Shown here: positions 41,624 to 50,566 of the stretch, piece after piece | Position numbering within the stretch: position 1 is the stretch's first letter | Layout: every line of letters begins with the position of its first letter | NCBI GenBank assembly: GCA_028281165.1 | Contig: JANQKI010000022.1 | Span: 1 to 53,379 of the forward strand | Direction of reading: 5' to 3' | DNA: 53,379 nt | Source: Opitutaceae bacterium | GTDB lineage: Bacteria; Verrucomicrobiota; Verrucomicrobiia; Opitutales; Opitutaceae | Translations under genes and position numbers: made by a program | The notes under the pieces: model-generated | What the model was told of the DNA's origin: nothing | Database searches by the model: none | The model's input: only the letters and a program-made list of their open reading frames with translations

Positions 41624-43249
41624 CTATACCGCCACAGCTTCGCTCTGTATCCGTTCGATGTATTCACTTACGTTACAGGTGAGCAGGCGGGTTCCGGTTT
41701 TGCTGACTTCCAGGACCTTGTTGACGATAGGGTCGAGGAAATCGCGATCATGACTGACCAGGATGACGGTTCCGCTGAATTCCTTGATGGCGTCTTGCAG
41801 GATTTCCTTGCTGCGGATGTCCAGGTGATTGGTGGGTTCGTCGAGGATTAGCGTGTTGGTAGATCGGATCAGCATTTTGGCCAAGGCCAGACGATTGCGC
41901 TCTCCACCTGATAAAACGCTGCATTTTTTGAATACATCGTCTCCGCGAAAGAGTAGAGCTCCCAGAATGCCTCGAGGATTGGATTCCTCGTTTCCCGCTT
42001 CGGCGGAGGCTTTTTCCACCTCTTCTAGAGCGGTTAATGCAGGATCTAGCTCTTCAGCCTGGTGCTGGGCGAAGTAGCCGATAACCGTATTCACGCCAAC
42101 GGTACGCTCTCCTTGCTGGAATGGCTCAACGCCAGCTAGGATGCGGGCGAGGGTAGACTTTCCGGCTCCGTTTACGCCGACGATGGCGAGACGATCTCCT
42201 TTTTCGATGCGAAAGTTCAAGCCTTCATAAACTACGAGATCGCCATAGGATTTATGCAGGTCATCCAACTCGATGACCTTGGCGCTGCCGGGAGGAGGCG
42301 GAGGGAAGCGAAAGAAGATTTTCTTTTCCTCTTTTGGCAGCTCTATGAGTTCGATTTTTTCCAGAGCTTTTATGCGACTTTGCACCATAGCCGCTTTCTT
42401 CACGTTAGAGCGAAAGCGATTTATGAAATCCTTTTGCCGCTGGATTTCCTTTTTCTGGTTGTCATAGGCCTTGCGAAGCTGAGCTTTGCGATCTGCCTCC
42501 TCTTTTATATAGAAAGCGTAGTTGCCATTGTAAGACGTGAGATTGCCCATACTTAAATGAATGGTCCGATTCGTAATCGTATTCAAAAAAGCGCGATCGT
42601 GGGAAATGACGATGATGGAGCCTTCGTAACGCTGCAGATAGCCCTCGAGCCAGTTTTGCGAGAGGATGTCCAAGTGATTAGTGGGCTCGTCGAGTAGCAG
42701 AAGGGAAGGCTCTTGCAAAAGGAGTTTAGCCAAGGCGATCCGCATCTGCCAGCCTCCAGAAAATTCGCCGGTATCCCGCTGAAGATCCGCCATCGAGAAT
42801 CCGAGTCCTAATGCCATGCGTTCGATGCGTGATTTCATCTTGGCGGGTTCATGCTCTTCGAGTTTATGTTCCCAGGCCCCGATCTGGTCGATGAGATCGA
42901 AATACTCTTCGGAGGATGTATCCATTTCCGCCATCTCCGCATCTGCGGTATCGATCTTGGCCTGGAGCTCGAGGGCGTCTTCAAAGGCCGACTCGATTTC
43001 CTCGTAGAGCGTCTTGCCGCTAACTTCGATTCCGTCCTGCGGCAAGTATCCCAAACTAACGTAGTCGGGCTTTTCGATTTCTCCGCTGTCGAATTCCTCT
43101 CTTTCCAAGAGCAGTTTGAGAAAAGTCGATTTTCCAGAGCCGTTAGAACCGACCAGGCCGATACGATCGCGAGCTCCGATGACGGTCGAGATTCTGTTGA
43201 AGACGATTTTAGGTCCGTAGCGAAGAGAAAGGTCTATGATGGATATCAT
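41624..43249 (-). CDS. ABC-F family ATPase
   Basis: A duplicated ABC ATPase without membrane segments, the class that acts on ribosomes (EttA, Uup, YbiT). First cassette: Walker A GLVGSNGSGKST, signature FSGGWQMRIALAKLLL, Walker B SLLLLDEPTNHLD. A charged linker follows (YDNQKKEIQRQKDFINRFR). Second cassette: IVGVNGAGKST, LSGGERNRLALAKML, LILDEPTNHLD. 541 aa. The C-terminal tail is short, ending EAVAV next to a dispersed repeat. Which ABC-F subgroup applies cannot be fixed by eye. Confidence 0.93.
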   Translation of the reverse strand: MISIIDLSLRYGPKIVFNRISTVIGARDRIGLVGSNGSGKSTFLKLLLEREEFDSGEIEKPDYVSLGYLPQDGIEVSGKTLYEEIESAFEDALELQAKIDTADAEMAEMDTSSEEYFDLIDQIGAWEHKLEEHEPAKMKSRIERMALGLGFSMADLQRDTGEFSGGWQMRIALAKLLLQEPSLLLLDEPTNHLDILSQNWLEGYLQRYEGSIIVISHDRAFLNTITNRTIHLSMGNLTSYNGNYAFYIKEEADRKAQLRKAYDNQKKEIQRQKDFINRFRSNVKKAAMVQSRIKALEKIELIELPKEEKKIFFRFPPPPPGSAKVIELDDLHKSYGDLVVYEGLNFRIEKGDRLAIVGVNGAGKSTLARILAGVEPFQQGERTVGVNTVIGYFAQHQAEELDPALTALEEVEKASAEAGNEESNPRGILGALLFRGDDVFKKCSVLSGGERNRLALAKMLIRSTNTLILDEPTNHLDIRSKEILQDAIKEFSGTVILVSHDRDFLDPIVNKVLEVSKTGTRLLTCNVSEYIERIQSEAVAV

Positions 43250-43337
43250 GAAAGTCGCAGCAGCGTAGGCGGGTAGCCCGACTGGTCAAGGTCTGAGGGC
43301 GCGCTTTTTATAAGACTTATAGGTCTTATAGGGTCGC

Positions 43338-43604
43338 TTATCTTATCTTCCACCACCAGTAGGCCACTACTTGCAGAGCGATAATGATCGGCACGCCGTA
43401 GCGAAACAGGGCTTTGGACGTCTTGTGGTTGAAGAGGACCATGCCGAAAAGCGCGCCCACTGATCCTCCTGCAAGAGCGAAGAGAATCAGCAATTTCTCG
43501 GGGATGCGTTGCTTCTCCCATTTGGCCATAAGCTTGTCGTAGCCGAAGACGGCCATAGCGACCAGGCTTGCGCCGATAAGATAGAAAACAAGGATCGTTG
43601 ACAT
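43338..43604 (-). CDS. DUF1294 small membrane protein
   Basis: 88 aa with three likely membrane helices. GYDKLMAKWEKQRIPEKLLILFALAGGSVGAL is the DUF1294 signature (Y-D-K...R-I-P-E...L...GG..GA). No function is known. It is 88 bp upstream of, and on the same strand as, the ABC-F gene. Confidence 0.88.
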   Translation of the reverse strand: MSTILVFYLIGASLVAMAVFGYDKLMAKWEKQRIPEKLLILFALAGGSVGALFGMVLFNHKTSKALFRYGVPIIIALQVVAYWWWKIR

Positions 43605-43654
43605 GATCTAAATGATGCTGTTCTATCAGCAGCTTATTCTAGAAAAGTATTCAA

Positions 43655-44572
43655 ATGAAAAATACAAAATTGATTCTCGTTTCGTTGTTTCTGCTATTTG
43701 GAGCCTCTTTCAACACGCTCTTCGCCGCCCATCATGGAGCAAAGTTGCCTGCCAGGCTGGAAGTTGGCGAGCGTCCGGAAAGCATTACTAAAGGTTTTGA
43801 TGGCGACTATTTCGTAACGGTCATGAATGGCAAGGAAGAAGGCGATGGCGTCGTTAAGCGGATACATGGCAGCAAGGTTACGGTTTTTGCCACGGGTTTA
43901 GACGAGCCGAAGGGCATCTGTTTTGTGGGTGGCTATCTTTTTACGACCGATCTCAAAAAGGTGCGCCAGATTGATAGCGAGGGGAATGTAACTATTTTGG
44001 TGGATACAGATGATTTTCCTTTAGCCGTTTCCTACCTAAACGACGCGGCGGCTGCTCCCGAGGGGGATGCTATCTATATCACCGACATGGGGGCCAATAC
44101 CAAGATGTTCAAGGAGCCTGGAGCGCTTTGGCCAATCGGCAGCAACGAATACAAAAGCATGCCAGTGATTGGCCGTGTGTATAAAATCCATTTGAACGGA
44201 ACCATCAGCATTTCAATTAATAGCAATGGCTTGATGACGAACCCTAACGGCGTTGGAGTTGGTAAAGATGGGCAGTTGATGGTGGGAGCCTTTTTCAAGG
44301 GGAATGTTCTTGAGCAGACTGATTTGGGACTGAGCGTGATTGGGCATGGCATGCGAGGAGCCGATGCGGTAGAGCAGGACTCTAAAGGCAACTACTACGT
44401 ATCCAGCTGGTCCCAGGCCAAGGTCTGGAAGATCGACGCAGCCGATCACAATGTAACGATTTTAGCGGAAGGCCTTCAATCAGCCGCAGACTTCTATCTT
44501 GAGGAAGACAAGGGACGCTTGCTCCTTCCCGATATGAAGGCTGGCGTTGTGATTACAGTACCGATACAGTAA
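43655..44572 (+). CDS. Secreted SMP-30/gluconolactonase-like beta-propeller protein
   Basis: A signal peptide (about residues 1-24, ending LFAA) precedes a repetitive propeller: SITKGFDGDYFVTVMNG, LDEPKGICFVGGYLFTTD, NDAAAAPEGDAIYITDMGAN, GLMTNPNGVGVGKDGQLMVG and DAVEQDSKGNYYVSSWSQAKVWKI. The spacing fits SMP-30/NHL-type blades. The metal-ligand pattern of true lactonases (Glu, Asn, Asp) was not confirmed, so catalysis is uncertain. Convergent with the amidase gene, 17 bp apart. Confidence 0.8.
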   Translation: MKNTKLILVSLFLLFGASFNTLFAAHHGAKLPARLEVGERPESITKGFDGDYFVTVMNGKEEGDGVVKRIHGSKVTVFATGLDEPKGICFVGGYLFTTDLKKVRQIDSEGNVTILVDTDDFPLAVSYLNDAAAAPEGDAIYITDMGANTKMFKEPGALWPIGSNEYKSMPVIGRVYKIHLNGTISISINSNGLMTNPNGVGVGKDGQLMVGAFFKGNVLEQTDLGLSVIGHGMRGADAVEQDSKGNYYVSSWSQAKVWKIDAADHNVTILAEGLQSAADFYLEEDKGRLLLPDMKAGVVITVPIQ

Positions 44573-44589
44573 GAATGGCTTTCTGAGCT

Positions 44590-45348
44590 CTACGGCTTCA
44601 TGTCCTTCAATGCGGGAAAGCTTTCTCGCCAATTTCTGACCTGTTCAAGTGTAATGCTGGCGGAAATACAGGATTCTTCTTTTTGAGCTTCAGCCAAAGT
44701 GTTTCCCTGTTCATCAACTATCATCGAGTTGCCCCCATAGCGCCAGGCTGGATCCTCTCCTATGCGATTAACTCCCATCACTATGGCTTGGTTTTCGATA
44801 GCTCTAGCTTTGAGAAGGGTCTTCCAATGCTCGGCGCGAACCTCCGGCCAGCAGGCTATGACTACGAAAAGATCGGCTCCCTGCTGCGCCCCTCTTCGAA
44901 ACAGTTCGGGAAAACGCAAGTCGTAGCAAATAAGGGGACAAACACGAAAACCTTGCCACTCGAAAATCGTGATCTCATCGCTGGCGTCGTAGTGATCAGG
45001 CTCTGTTCCGAATCCATAATTCTTGCGATAGCGTCCTGCCAGGTCTCCACTCGGATCGAAGATGGCCAGCTCATTGCGCCCTCTTCCTGATTCCTGTTTG
45101 TAAACGAGTCCACCAACGGTCCAGGATTCGTGGCGCTTGGCAAGCATCGACAGGAAGGCTTCGGATTGAGAAGGTGAAGCCTCAGCGACTCTTTCGACAT
45201 TCATGCTGAAGCCACTGGAGAACATCTCAGGCAGGGCAATCAGTGAGCCTTGCTCGATGGTTTCGCGGGCAAGCATCTCCTCGACCTTCCGGTAGTTCGA
45301 AGAGGCGTCCTCCCAGGCGATATCGTATTGGCAGCCGACGAGTTGCAT
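44590..45348 (-). CDS. Carbon-nitrogen hydrolase (omega-amidase/YafV-like)
   Basis: Nitrilase-superfamily protein with the Glu-Lys-Cys triad: Glu41 in ALPEMFSSGF, Lys109 in RYRKNYGFG, Cys141 in LICYDLRFPELFR. The overall pattern and length (252 aa) match YafV/omega-amidases, which hydrolyse alpha-ketoglutaramate or ketosuccinamate in metabolite repair. The LLKARAIENQ and GVNRIGEDPAWRYGGNSMIV segments are also typical. The residues after Lys109 differ from the usual HLF motif, so substrate fit may differ. It stands alone on the minus strand. Confidence 0.88.
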   Translation of the reverse strand: MQLVGCQYDIAWEDASSNYRKVEEMLARETIEQGSLIALPEMFSSGFSMNVERVAEASPSQSEAFLSMLAKRHESWTVGGLVYKQESGRGRNELAIFDPSGDLAGRYRKNYGFGTEPDHYDASDEITIFEWQGFRVCPLICYDLRFPELFRRGAQQGADLFVVIACWPEVRAEHWKTLLKARAIENQAIVMGVNRIGEDPAWRYGGNSMIVDEQGNTLAEAQKEESCISASITLEQVRNWRESFPALKDMKP

Positions 45349-45465
45349 CGGGAGCTACTCTTCCGCTTAGAGCCCAGCCAATCAAGCTCTTTGCATTGCT
45401 AACTGTAGCAATGTAGTGTTCATCCCGAGTGGTTATTGAATTTCCTAGAAAATTGCTTGGCCCGC

Positions 45466-45540
45466 AAACGCGCGTCCGGAGGCCGCGCGCCACCATTTTC
45501 TTGATAACCCAAAGGTGGAACGCGGCCTCCGGACGCGTTT
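45466..45540. repeat. CCGGAGGC long inverted repeat
   Basis: The left arm AAACGCGCGTCCGGAGGCCG runs on to CGCGCCACC (45466-45494). The right arm GGTGGAACGCGGCCTCCGGA runs on to CGCGTTT (45514-45540). They are inverted and nearly identical across ~19 bases of central spacer. GC content is far above the flanks. No open frame is inside; it looks like a small dispersed element or bidirectional terminator. Confidence 0.75.
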
Positions 45541-45580
45541 TCTCGGTTGTAGTTCTGAAAAGCGCTTAGCTAACACGACA

Positions 45581-47008
45581 CTACTTCCCCTCGTCTCTCC
45601 AGCGTTTCATGATCTCAATGTTTCGTTCCAGAACAGCAAGTTGCTCGCTGTTTCTGCTGGATTGATAGACTTCCATGTCGCTGTCATACATTTCATCTGA
45701 TTCAGGAGTTTGGCCGAGATCGTTGGTTTCTTCGATCCATTCTGACAGCTTGTCTCGCATGGATTGGAGCAGAGTGGCGTATTGTGGATTATTAGAGAGA
45801 TTTCTTATTTCCCAAGGATCTGCGTTTAAGTCGTACAGCTCTTCATAGGGTCTGGAAGGCGCGGTTAAACTCGACTGGACCGGGTTGAGCTTTTCCTTTT
45901 CATCCCATTCGCGTATGGCCTTCAGAATCGTTTTTGCTTCCTTGTAGCGATTTGGTTGCAGGTGGGGTCGCTGGGGATAGTAGTTGCGAATGTATTTGTA
46001 GTTGGCTGTCCTTACGGACCTGATCCTTTCGACCGTTTCGTCGCAACGATCCCTTGCTGAAACGACGTAGTCCCGAGCTTGATACGCTTCGGCAAACAAG
46101 TCTACTGCTTGCATATATTCGGGAATCTCGATTCCAGCGAGGGCAAGGGACGTGGCCGCCATATCGATATGTATAATCAAATCGTCGCGAATACTTCCGG
46201 TTTCGAGTCCAGGACCGCTAACAATGAACGGAATGTGGATACCTTCATCATAGCAAAACTGTTTTCCTCTAGCGTGACTGATGCCATGATCCGTAATGAA
46301 GAAAACGTAGGTGTTTTCCAATTCCCCGTGTTCTTTCAATTGATCGACGATCTCTCCAACTTCGAAGTCAGTCACCAGCACGGTTTCCAGATAGTCCGCC
46401 CAATCTTTGATGATCTCGGGATGCGGTGGATAGTAGGGGGGGAGTTGAACCAGGCTAGTATCGACCCGTTTGCCCAGTTTCTCTAACCGCCGCCGGTCGG
46501 AGTTTGCGTTGCCGCGCATCTTGCCTCCGATAAGCTGAAACTGAGCGAAAAAAGGCTGGCCGGCTTTTCTCTTCGTCCAGTCTTTGCCATCATAGATTGA
46601 AGGGTCCCACTCGAAATTATAGTCGGTCTTAGTTTTATTCGTCACATAATAGCCAGCTTCGCGAAAATACTCGGGTATGAGCCTTACCTCATCTGGTAGT
46701 TGAATTTTCACTTCACCGCGTCCGCTACGATGATGATGGGCTCCTATGCTGGTCTGATACATTCCCGTTATCATGGCGGACCTAGCAGTGGAACAGACCG
46801 GAGCCGTGACAAACGCGTTGCGAAAGAGAACGCCTTCTTTGGCTAAGCTGTCGACATTCGGCGTTTCGATAGCGGTTTCTCCATAGCAACTGAAATGAGC
46901 CGACATGTCTTCGACTACAATCCATACGATGTTTGGCTTTTCGGCGGCATTGATGGCCGAAAGGAATAGGCTAAAGAAGACCAGTAGTGGGGCTGAGAGA
47001 CGAGTCAT
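45581..47008 (-). CDS. Secreted S1-family sulfatase with CSTAR active-site variant
   Basis: Signal peptide [20 protein letters not shown], chosen start 47008 (the frame extends nine codons to 47035). Metal site [15 protein letters not shown]. The active-site Cys72 lies in [19 protein letters not shown]: Thr stands where Pro or Ala is usual. [16 protein letters not shown] and IPFIVSGPG are the other core motifs. The pattern [14 protein letters not shown] is like heparan/N-sulfoglucosamine-type sulfatase subgroups, so the substrate is likely a sulfated glycan. 475 aa. Confidence 0.9.
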   Translation of the reverse strand: MTRLSAPLLVFFSLFLSAINAAEKPNIVWIVVEDMSAHFSCYGETAIETPNVDSLAKEGVLFRNAFVTAPVCSTARSAMITGMYQTSIGAHHHRSGRGEVKIQLPDEVRLIPEYFREAGYYVTNKTKTDYNFEWDPSIYDGKDWTKRKAGQPFFAQFQLIGGKMRGNANSDRRRLEKLGKRVDTSLVQLPPYYPPHPEIIKDWADYLETVLVTDFEVGEIVDQLKEHGELENTYVFFITDHGISHARGKQFCYDEGIHIPFIVSGPGLETGSIRDDLIIHIDMAATSLALAGIEIPEYMQAVDLFAEAYQARDYVVSARDRCDETVERIRSVRTANYKYIRNYYPQRPHLQPNRYKEAKTILKAIREWDEKEKLNPVQSSLTAPSRPYEELYDLNADPWEIRNLSNNPQYATLLQSMRDKLSEWIEETNDLGQTPESDEMYDSDMEVYQSSRNSEQLAVLERNIEIMKRWRDEGK

Positions 47009-47158
47009 AGGTGTATCTAAATAAATAACATGCACTGTTGGCTTTCGGTCAATCTCTTAGCAAAAGTCATCAAAAGTTGAATGAAAATAATCAAGACCGA
47101 TCTCCCGGTGTATCTTGGCTTTTCCAAGGAGTCGGAAAGCATTGGAACCGTATGTTAG

Positions 47159-47219
47159 TGTAGCGGCGATCGCTGATCGTCGAGATTAAGGTGTTCGACG
47201 ATCAGCGATCGCCGCTACA
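47159..47219. repeat. Perfect 25-bp inverted repeat of the GTAGCGGCGAT family
   Basis: The left arm (47159-47183) starts TGTAGCGGCGATCGCTGATC; the right arm (47195-47219) is its exact reverse complement; the spacer is 11 bp. This is the most regular copy in the window. It stands between the sulfatase start and the rhomboid 3' end, 39 bases beyond the rhomboid stop. Confidence 0.9.
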
Positions 47220-47258
47220 ATGAAATACAGCCTATGTACCTGTAATAATCCTCGTCAT

Positions 47259-48182
47259 TCAATAAGTTAGAGCTAGTCCCCAAGCTCCAATGATAATTAT
47301 TGAGTTTAACCCTAGCAGCCCTCCCTGGAGTTGTTTCGAGATTTTCGTGTAGAGCGAAATCCAGGACACGATGATGGATAAGGCGAGGCCGTAAATGAAG
47401 GACCAGAGATGGCCAGCCACGTCGGTGGGGAAATCGCCGCCGCCGAGCCAGGCAAAGAGAACGCATCCCCCGAAAAAGGGTATGAGCCAGTCTCGAGTAG
47501 TCATAGGTTCCTGCGATCTGAGATAGGTTCCGATCGGAAACCCTGTCAAAAGGCCTAATGCGGCAAAGGCAGCCGTCGAGGCTCCTAGCGAAAAAAACGC
47601 TTCATCGATTCGTAGAAGGACATTGGTGAAATTGGCCGTGCTTGCCGCGAGGAGAATCAGAAGCCAGGCGAGACCGCTTCCCATGTATCGACAACACAGA
47701 TACCCGAATACGGATATGCTCAATAAATTGCCAGACAAGTGGCTAATGTCGGAATGTAGTGTTATGGCGGTGATAATTCGCCACCACTCGCCATTTTGGG
47801 CGACTCCCATGCTGCTATTCATCCCAAGCTCCTTTAAAAATGGGAATTCGTTTTGAGCAGCGAAAGTGGCAATCAAAAGGATGACAGCTACAGCCGTCGG
47901 AACTTTGCTGATTTTCTTGTCAGGCAAGTCTGGGGAGGGAGGCGGCCAGTAGCGATTCTTGATTTCGGCGATCTCCACCTCTCTTCGCAGCTGCTGCGCA
48001 TGCTCTCTGGGCACAGCCAAAGCGTAACCTTCTTCGGAAGAGTAAACCCAGTAGGAATGCCCACTGGCAAGAATGGCTAATCCTGCCTCATGGGCCTGGC
48101 GGGGGTATTGGTAACTTCTAATTACTACCAGAGCAGAGTTTTCATCCTCATCTTTATCTGGGCTGTGAATTCTCTGCATCAT
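47259..48182 (-). CDS. Rhomboid-family intramembrane serine protease
   Basis: Six or so membrane helices; HSDISHLSGNLLSI (conserved His and Asn in helix 2), then SLGASTAAFAALG with the catalytic Ser, and TDVAGHLWSFIYGL with the catalytic His. The usual GxSG reads GAST here, and the His is followed by LWSF rather than LGGF, so the active site is slightly unusual. About 90 residues before the first helix form a soluble domain (RSYQYPRQAHEAGLAIL) of unknown role. The start at 48182 is one of several possible; the frame opens at a TTG at 48209. Confidence 0.87.
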   Translation of the reverse strand: MMQRIHSPDKDEDENSALVVIRSYQYPRQAHEAGLAILASGHSYWVYSSEEGYALAVPREHAQQLRREVEIAEIKNRYWPPPSPDLPDKKISKVPTAVAVILLIATFAAQNEFPFLKELGMNSSMGVAQNGEWWRIITAITLHSDISHLSGNLLSISVFGYLCCRYMGSGLAWLLILLAASTANFTNVLLRIDEAFFSLGASTAAFAALGLLTGFPIGTYLRSQEPMTTRDWLIPFFGGCVLFAWLGGGDFPTDVAGHLWSFIYGLALSIIVSWISLYTKISKQLQGGLLGLNSIIIIGAWGLALTY

Positions 48183-48250
48183 CCATTGGCCAACGGTTTG
48201 GGCATACAATCATTGGTTGCCTTAAGAAGAAATCAACGGGGGGATCCGCG

Positions 48251-49225
48251 TCAACTTCCCGAAAAGACCTTTATGACGATTTTCCCCTTAGCCCGGCCTT
48301 CTATCATATAACGCATAGCATCAGGCGTTTGATCCAGGGTGAAAATCTGATCCATTCTTGGGACAATCTTTCGAGCCTCGAAAAGCTCGATCACTCTTAG
48401 CAGACTTTGCTGATTTTGCCTGACCCCAAGAATGCTTGTTTTTCGACTGCTCAAAGCTGAAATGACCGTTCCGAGAAACAGAATTTGAAACATGGTCCCC
48501 ATAGAACCGCCGACCATCATGTATTTGCCCTGTGGATGCATAGCTCCCCTGTAAGCGAATATCGAACGACGAGCGACCAAATCGAGAATGAGATCGTATC
48601 GTCTCCCCGTTTCTGTGAAATCTTCCTTTTCGTAATCGATCGCATGATCGACGCCCGATTCTAGCATTGTATCCAATTTTTTGGCGTTGTCGACGCCTGT
48701 TACTTTGGCTCCTTGGAGTTTGGCTAATTGAATGGCGAAAGTGCCAGAACCGCCCCCCGCGCCATTGATCAGAACATGTTGGCCCTCACGAACTTTACCT
48801 TTATCGAGAATCCCTTGCAGAGCGATGGAGCCCGCTTGAGGTAGGGTCGATGCTTCGTCGAAGCTGATCGAGCTTGGCTTTTTAACGAGGACGGACTCGG
48901 GTAAGCAAACATGCTCCGCTAAACCGCCCCAGTGTCCGATGGCGTCTCCCATGACTTGGTCTCCGACGTTAAGTTGAGAAACGCCTTTCCCTGTTTTCTC
49001 GACGATCCCTGCTATGTCGGAGCCAAGTATTTGCTTTTTGGGTGCCCATAAGCCCCACATGCGCGAATACAAAGGGGTTCCGGTTAGCAGCTCCATATCG
49101 GAAGCGTTCAGGGAGACGGAATAGACTCTAACCAGAACTTCTCCTGGGGCTGGTTTCGGCTTTTCGATCTCTCGTAACTCAAGAACGTCGGGTTGTCCGT
49201 ATTTTTTGTATACGACTGCTTTCAT
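48251..49225 (-). CDS. NAD(P)-dependent medium-chain dehydrogenase (quinone reductase-like)
   Basis: MKAVVYKKYGQPDVLELREI begins the GroES-like domain; the Rossmann motif INGAGGGSGTFAIQLAKLQGAKVTGV is conserved; LPQAGSIALQGI and SDIAGIVEKTG are typical of zinc-independent quinone oxidoreductases. The structural and catalytic zinc Cys clusters are absent. Start 49225 matches the family; an upstream ATG at 49243 adds six residues. The substrate is not predictable. It is the upstream neighbour of the rhomboid gene on the same strand. Confidence 0.9.
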   Translation of the reverse strand: MKAVVYKKYGQPDVLELREIEKPKPAPGEVLVRVYSVSLNASDMELLTGTPLYSRMWGLWAPKKQILGSDIAGIVEKTGKGVSQLNVGDQVMGDAIGHWGGLAEHVCLPESVLVKKPSSISFDEASTLPQAGSIALQGILDKGKVREGQHVLINGAGGGSGTFAIQLAKLQGAKVTGVDNAKKLDTMLESGVDHAIDYEKEDFTETGRRYDLILDLVARRSIFAYRGAMHPQGKYMMVGGSMGTMFQILFLGTVISALSSRKTSILGVRQNQQSLLRVIELFEARKIVPRMDQIFTLDQTPDAMRYMIEGRAKGKIVIKVFSGS

Positions 49226-49424
49226 TCTTTGCCAATGATTCATTTAACTGTTCGAGTAGACTCGCCGAATTTCATTTCTAAAAGCAATGCCTGTGGAGTA
49301 GTAGTTGTCGCGAGGTGTTTTCTTGACTGCTTTTTAACATGCAAACCAGCCAGGACATTCGGTCTCTTCTACGAGAAATATTCATATATTGGCATCTTGA
49401 AGCAATGATATCGCCTTGTTCAGT

Positions 49425-49466
49425 TTGACGAGATCCTAATTTCGTCTAATAATACCGCTTATTAGA
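49425..49466 (+). promoter_or_regulatory. Candidate promoter with overlapping palindrome before the hydroxylase gene
   Basis: TTGACG (49425-49430), 16-bp spacer, TAATAA (49447-49452). TCTAATAA-TACCGC-TTATTAGA (49445-49466) is an 8-bp perfect inverted repeat that overlaps the -10 and ends 8 bases before the ATG. It could be an operator or an RNA stem at the ribosome site. Confidence 0.5.
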
Positions 49467-49474
49467 TACAAGCG

Positions 49475-50278
49475 ATGCCCATTTATCTTAAATATTTTTT
49501 CTGGCTGATCTTGATATCTTTGTTCTGTTTGATTTTAGAGCGCCTGTGGCCATGGCGACCTAAGCAGGAATTGATGCGAAGAGGATTTGTGCAGGATCTT
49601 TTCTGGCTTGTATTCAATCAGCAGTACGTGGCTTTAGCCTTGGCCCTTTTGGTGGTAAAGCTGATTTCCTTATTCGATGCAGGTCTGGCAAGCCTTGGCC
49701 TACCCATGGTCAGCGATCTAAGGCTAATCGAGAGTTGGCCGATTTTTATGCAGGTGCTTGTCGCTTTCACCTTAAAAGATTTCATAGAGTGGTTTGTGCA
49801 CAGGCTAATGCATCTGGTACCTTGGATGTGGGAGTTTCATAAGTTGCACCACAGCATTGAAGAACTCGACTGGCTAGGCGCCTTTCGAACCCACTGGGGA
49901 GAGCTTATTATCCACCGACTGTTTGGTTTTCTACCTTTGGTTATTCTTGGAGTCGATGAACTAGCTTTGCTAATTGTAGCTGTACTTACTGTCCTGATAC
50001 AGGAAATTAGCCATTCCAACTTGAACCTTGATTGGGGTCCGCTTCGCTATGTCTTCAATTCGCCGAGGTTCCATGCCTGGCATCATGATGTAGTAATGAG
50101 AGGAAAAGGCGGGCAAAACTTCGCAGTAAATCTTTCGCTATGGGATTGGCTCTTTGGTACATCCTATTGGCCCGAAAATGTCGAGCAACCTGATAAACTC
50201 GGGTTCTACGGCATGAAAAAGTATCCACGACGCATTTGGGGAAGGTTACTATATCCGTTCTTAAAACTTAGAAAATGA
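49475..50278 (+). CDS. Sterol desaturase/fatty acid hydroxylase-family membrane protein
   Basis: Membrane di-iron oxygenase family. Four or more hydrophobic helices surround the His clusters: FVHRLMH (His109 and His113), FHKLHHS (His122, 125, 126) and FHAWHHD near residue 205. At 267 aa it has the usual size. Bacterial members hydroxylate lipids, carotenoids or hopanoid/sterol-like compounds. The substrate is unknown. A terminator follows. Confidence 0.92.
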   Translation: MPIYLKYFFWLILISLFCLILERLWPWRPKQELMRRGFVQDLFWLVFNQQYVALALALLVVKLISLFDAGLASLGLPMVSDLRLIESWPIFMQVLVAFTLKDFIEWFVHRLMHLVPWMWEFHKLHHSIEELDWLGAFRTHWGELIIHRLFGFLPLVILGVDELALLIVAVLTVLIQEISHSNLNLDWGPLRYVFNSPRFHAWHHDVVMRGKGGQNFAVNLSLWDWLFGTSYWPENVEQPDKLGFYGMKKYPRRIWGRLLYPFLKLRK

Positions 50279-50307
50279 GTGCTCTGCTACGGAGTCTTGC
50301 AAAAGAA

Positions 50308-50337
50308 AAAGCGGCACCTGAATCGAGGTACCGCTTT
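50308..50337 (+). terminator. Rho-independent terminator after the hydroxylase gene
   Basis: AAAGCGGCACCT-gaatcg-AGGTACCGCTTT: an 11-bp stem with one mismatch, 30 bases after the hydroxylase stop. The T-run is short; on the other strand a run of A/T follows as well, so it may serve both the hydroxylase gene and the microprotein gene. Confidence 0.65.
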
Positions 50338-50362
50338 GAGTCGTAAATCTATGACGGCGCTT

Positions 50363-50509
50363 CTATTTTTTCTTGTTCTTCAAGAAGCGGGCTACTATTC
50401 CGAGCCCGATAACGCCTAAGCCTAGCAGGAGGGCCGTTAACCCTGAGTCCGCAACGGGTTGGGGCGGACCGGTTTGCGAGGATGCGAGAATAGATATGAT
50501 TGTATTCAT
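50363..50509 (-). CDS. VPDSG-CTERM-like microprotein (48 aa)
   Basis: A 48-residue frame: a short N-terminus MNTIISILASSQTGPPQP, then VADSGLTALLLGLG and a hydrophobic helix ending in ARFLKNKKK. This is the layout of exosortase-type sorting tails (VPDSG-CTERM): short motif, transmembrane helix, basic end. The motif reads VADSG, with Ala for Pro. There is no room for a signal peptide or a passenger. It lies just beyond a terminator shared with the convergent hydroxylase gene. No Shine-Dalgarno is visible. It could be a remnant tail of a longer lost gene, or a genuine small membrane protein. Confidence 0.6.
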   Translation of the reverse strand: MNTIISILASSQTGPPQPVADSGLTALLLGLGVIGLGIVARFLKNKKK

Positions 50510-50566
50510 AGATATTTATAGGAGTTATTAGTCAATAGAATAGCATAAGAAGTGCCAGGCTGGTAA

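Noticed and set aside
19120..47219. CRISPR array from the recurring GTAGCGGCGAT units
   Set aside because: The copies are kilobases apart, palindromic, of unequal length and placed at gene ends; no regular spacers and no cas genes.
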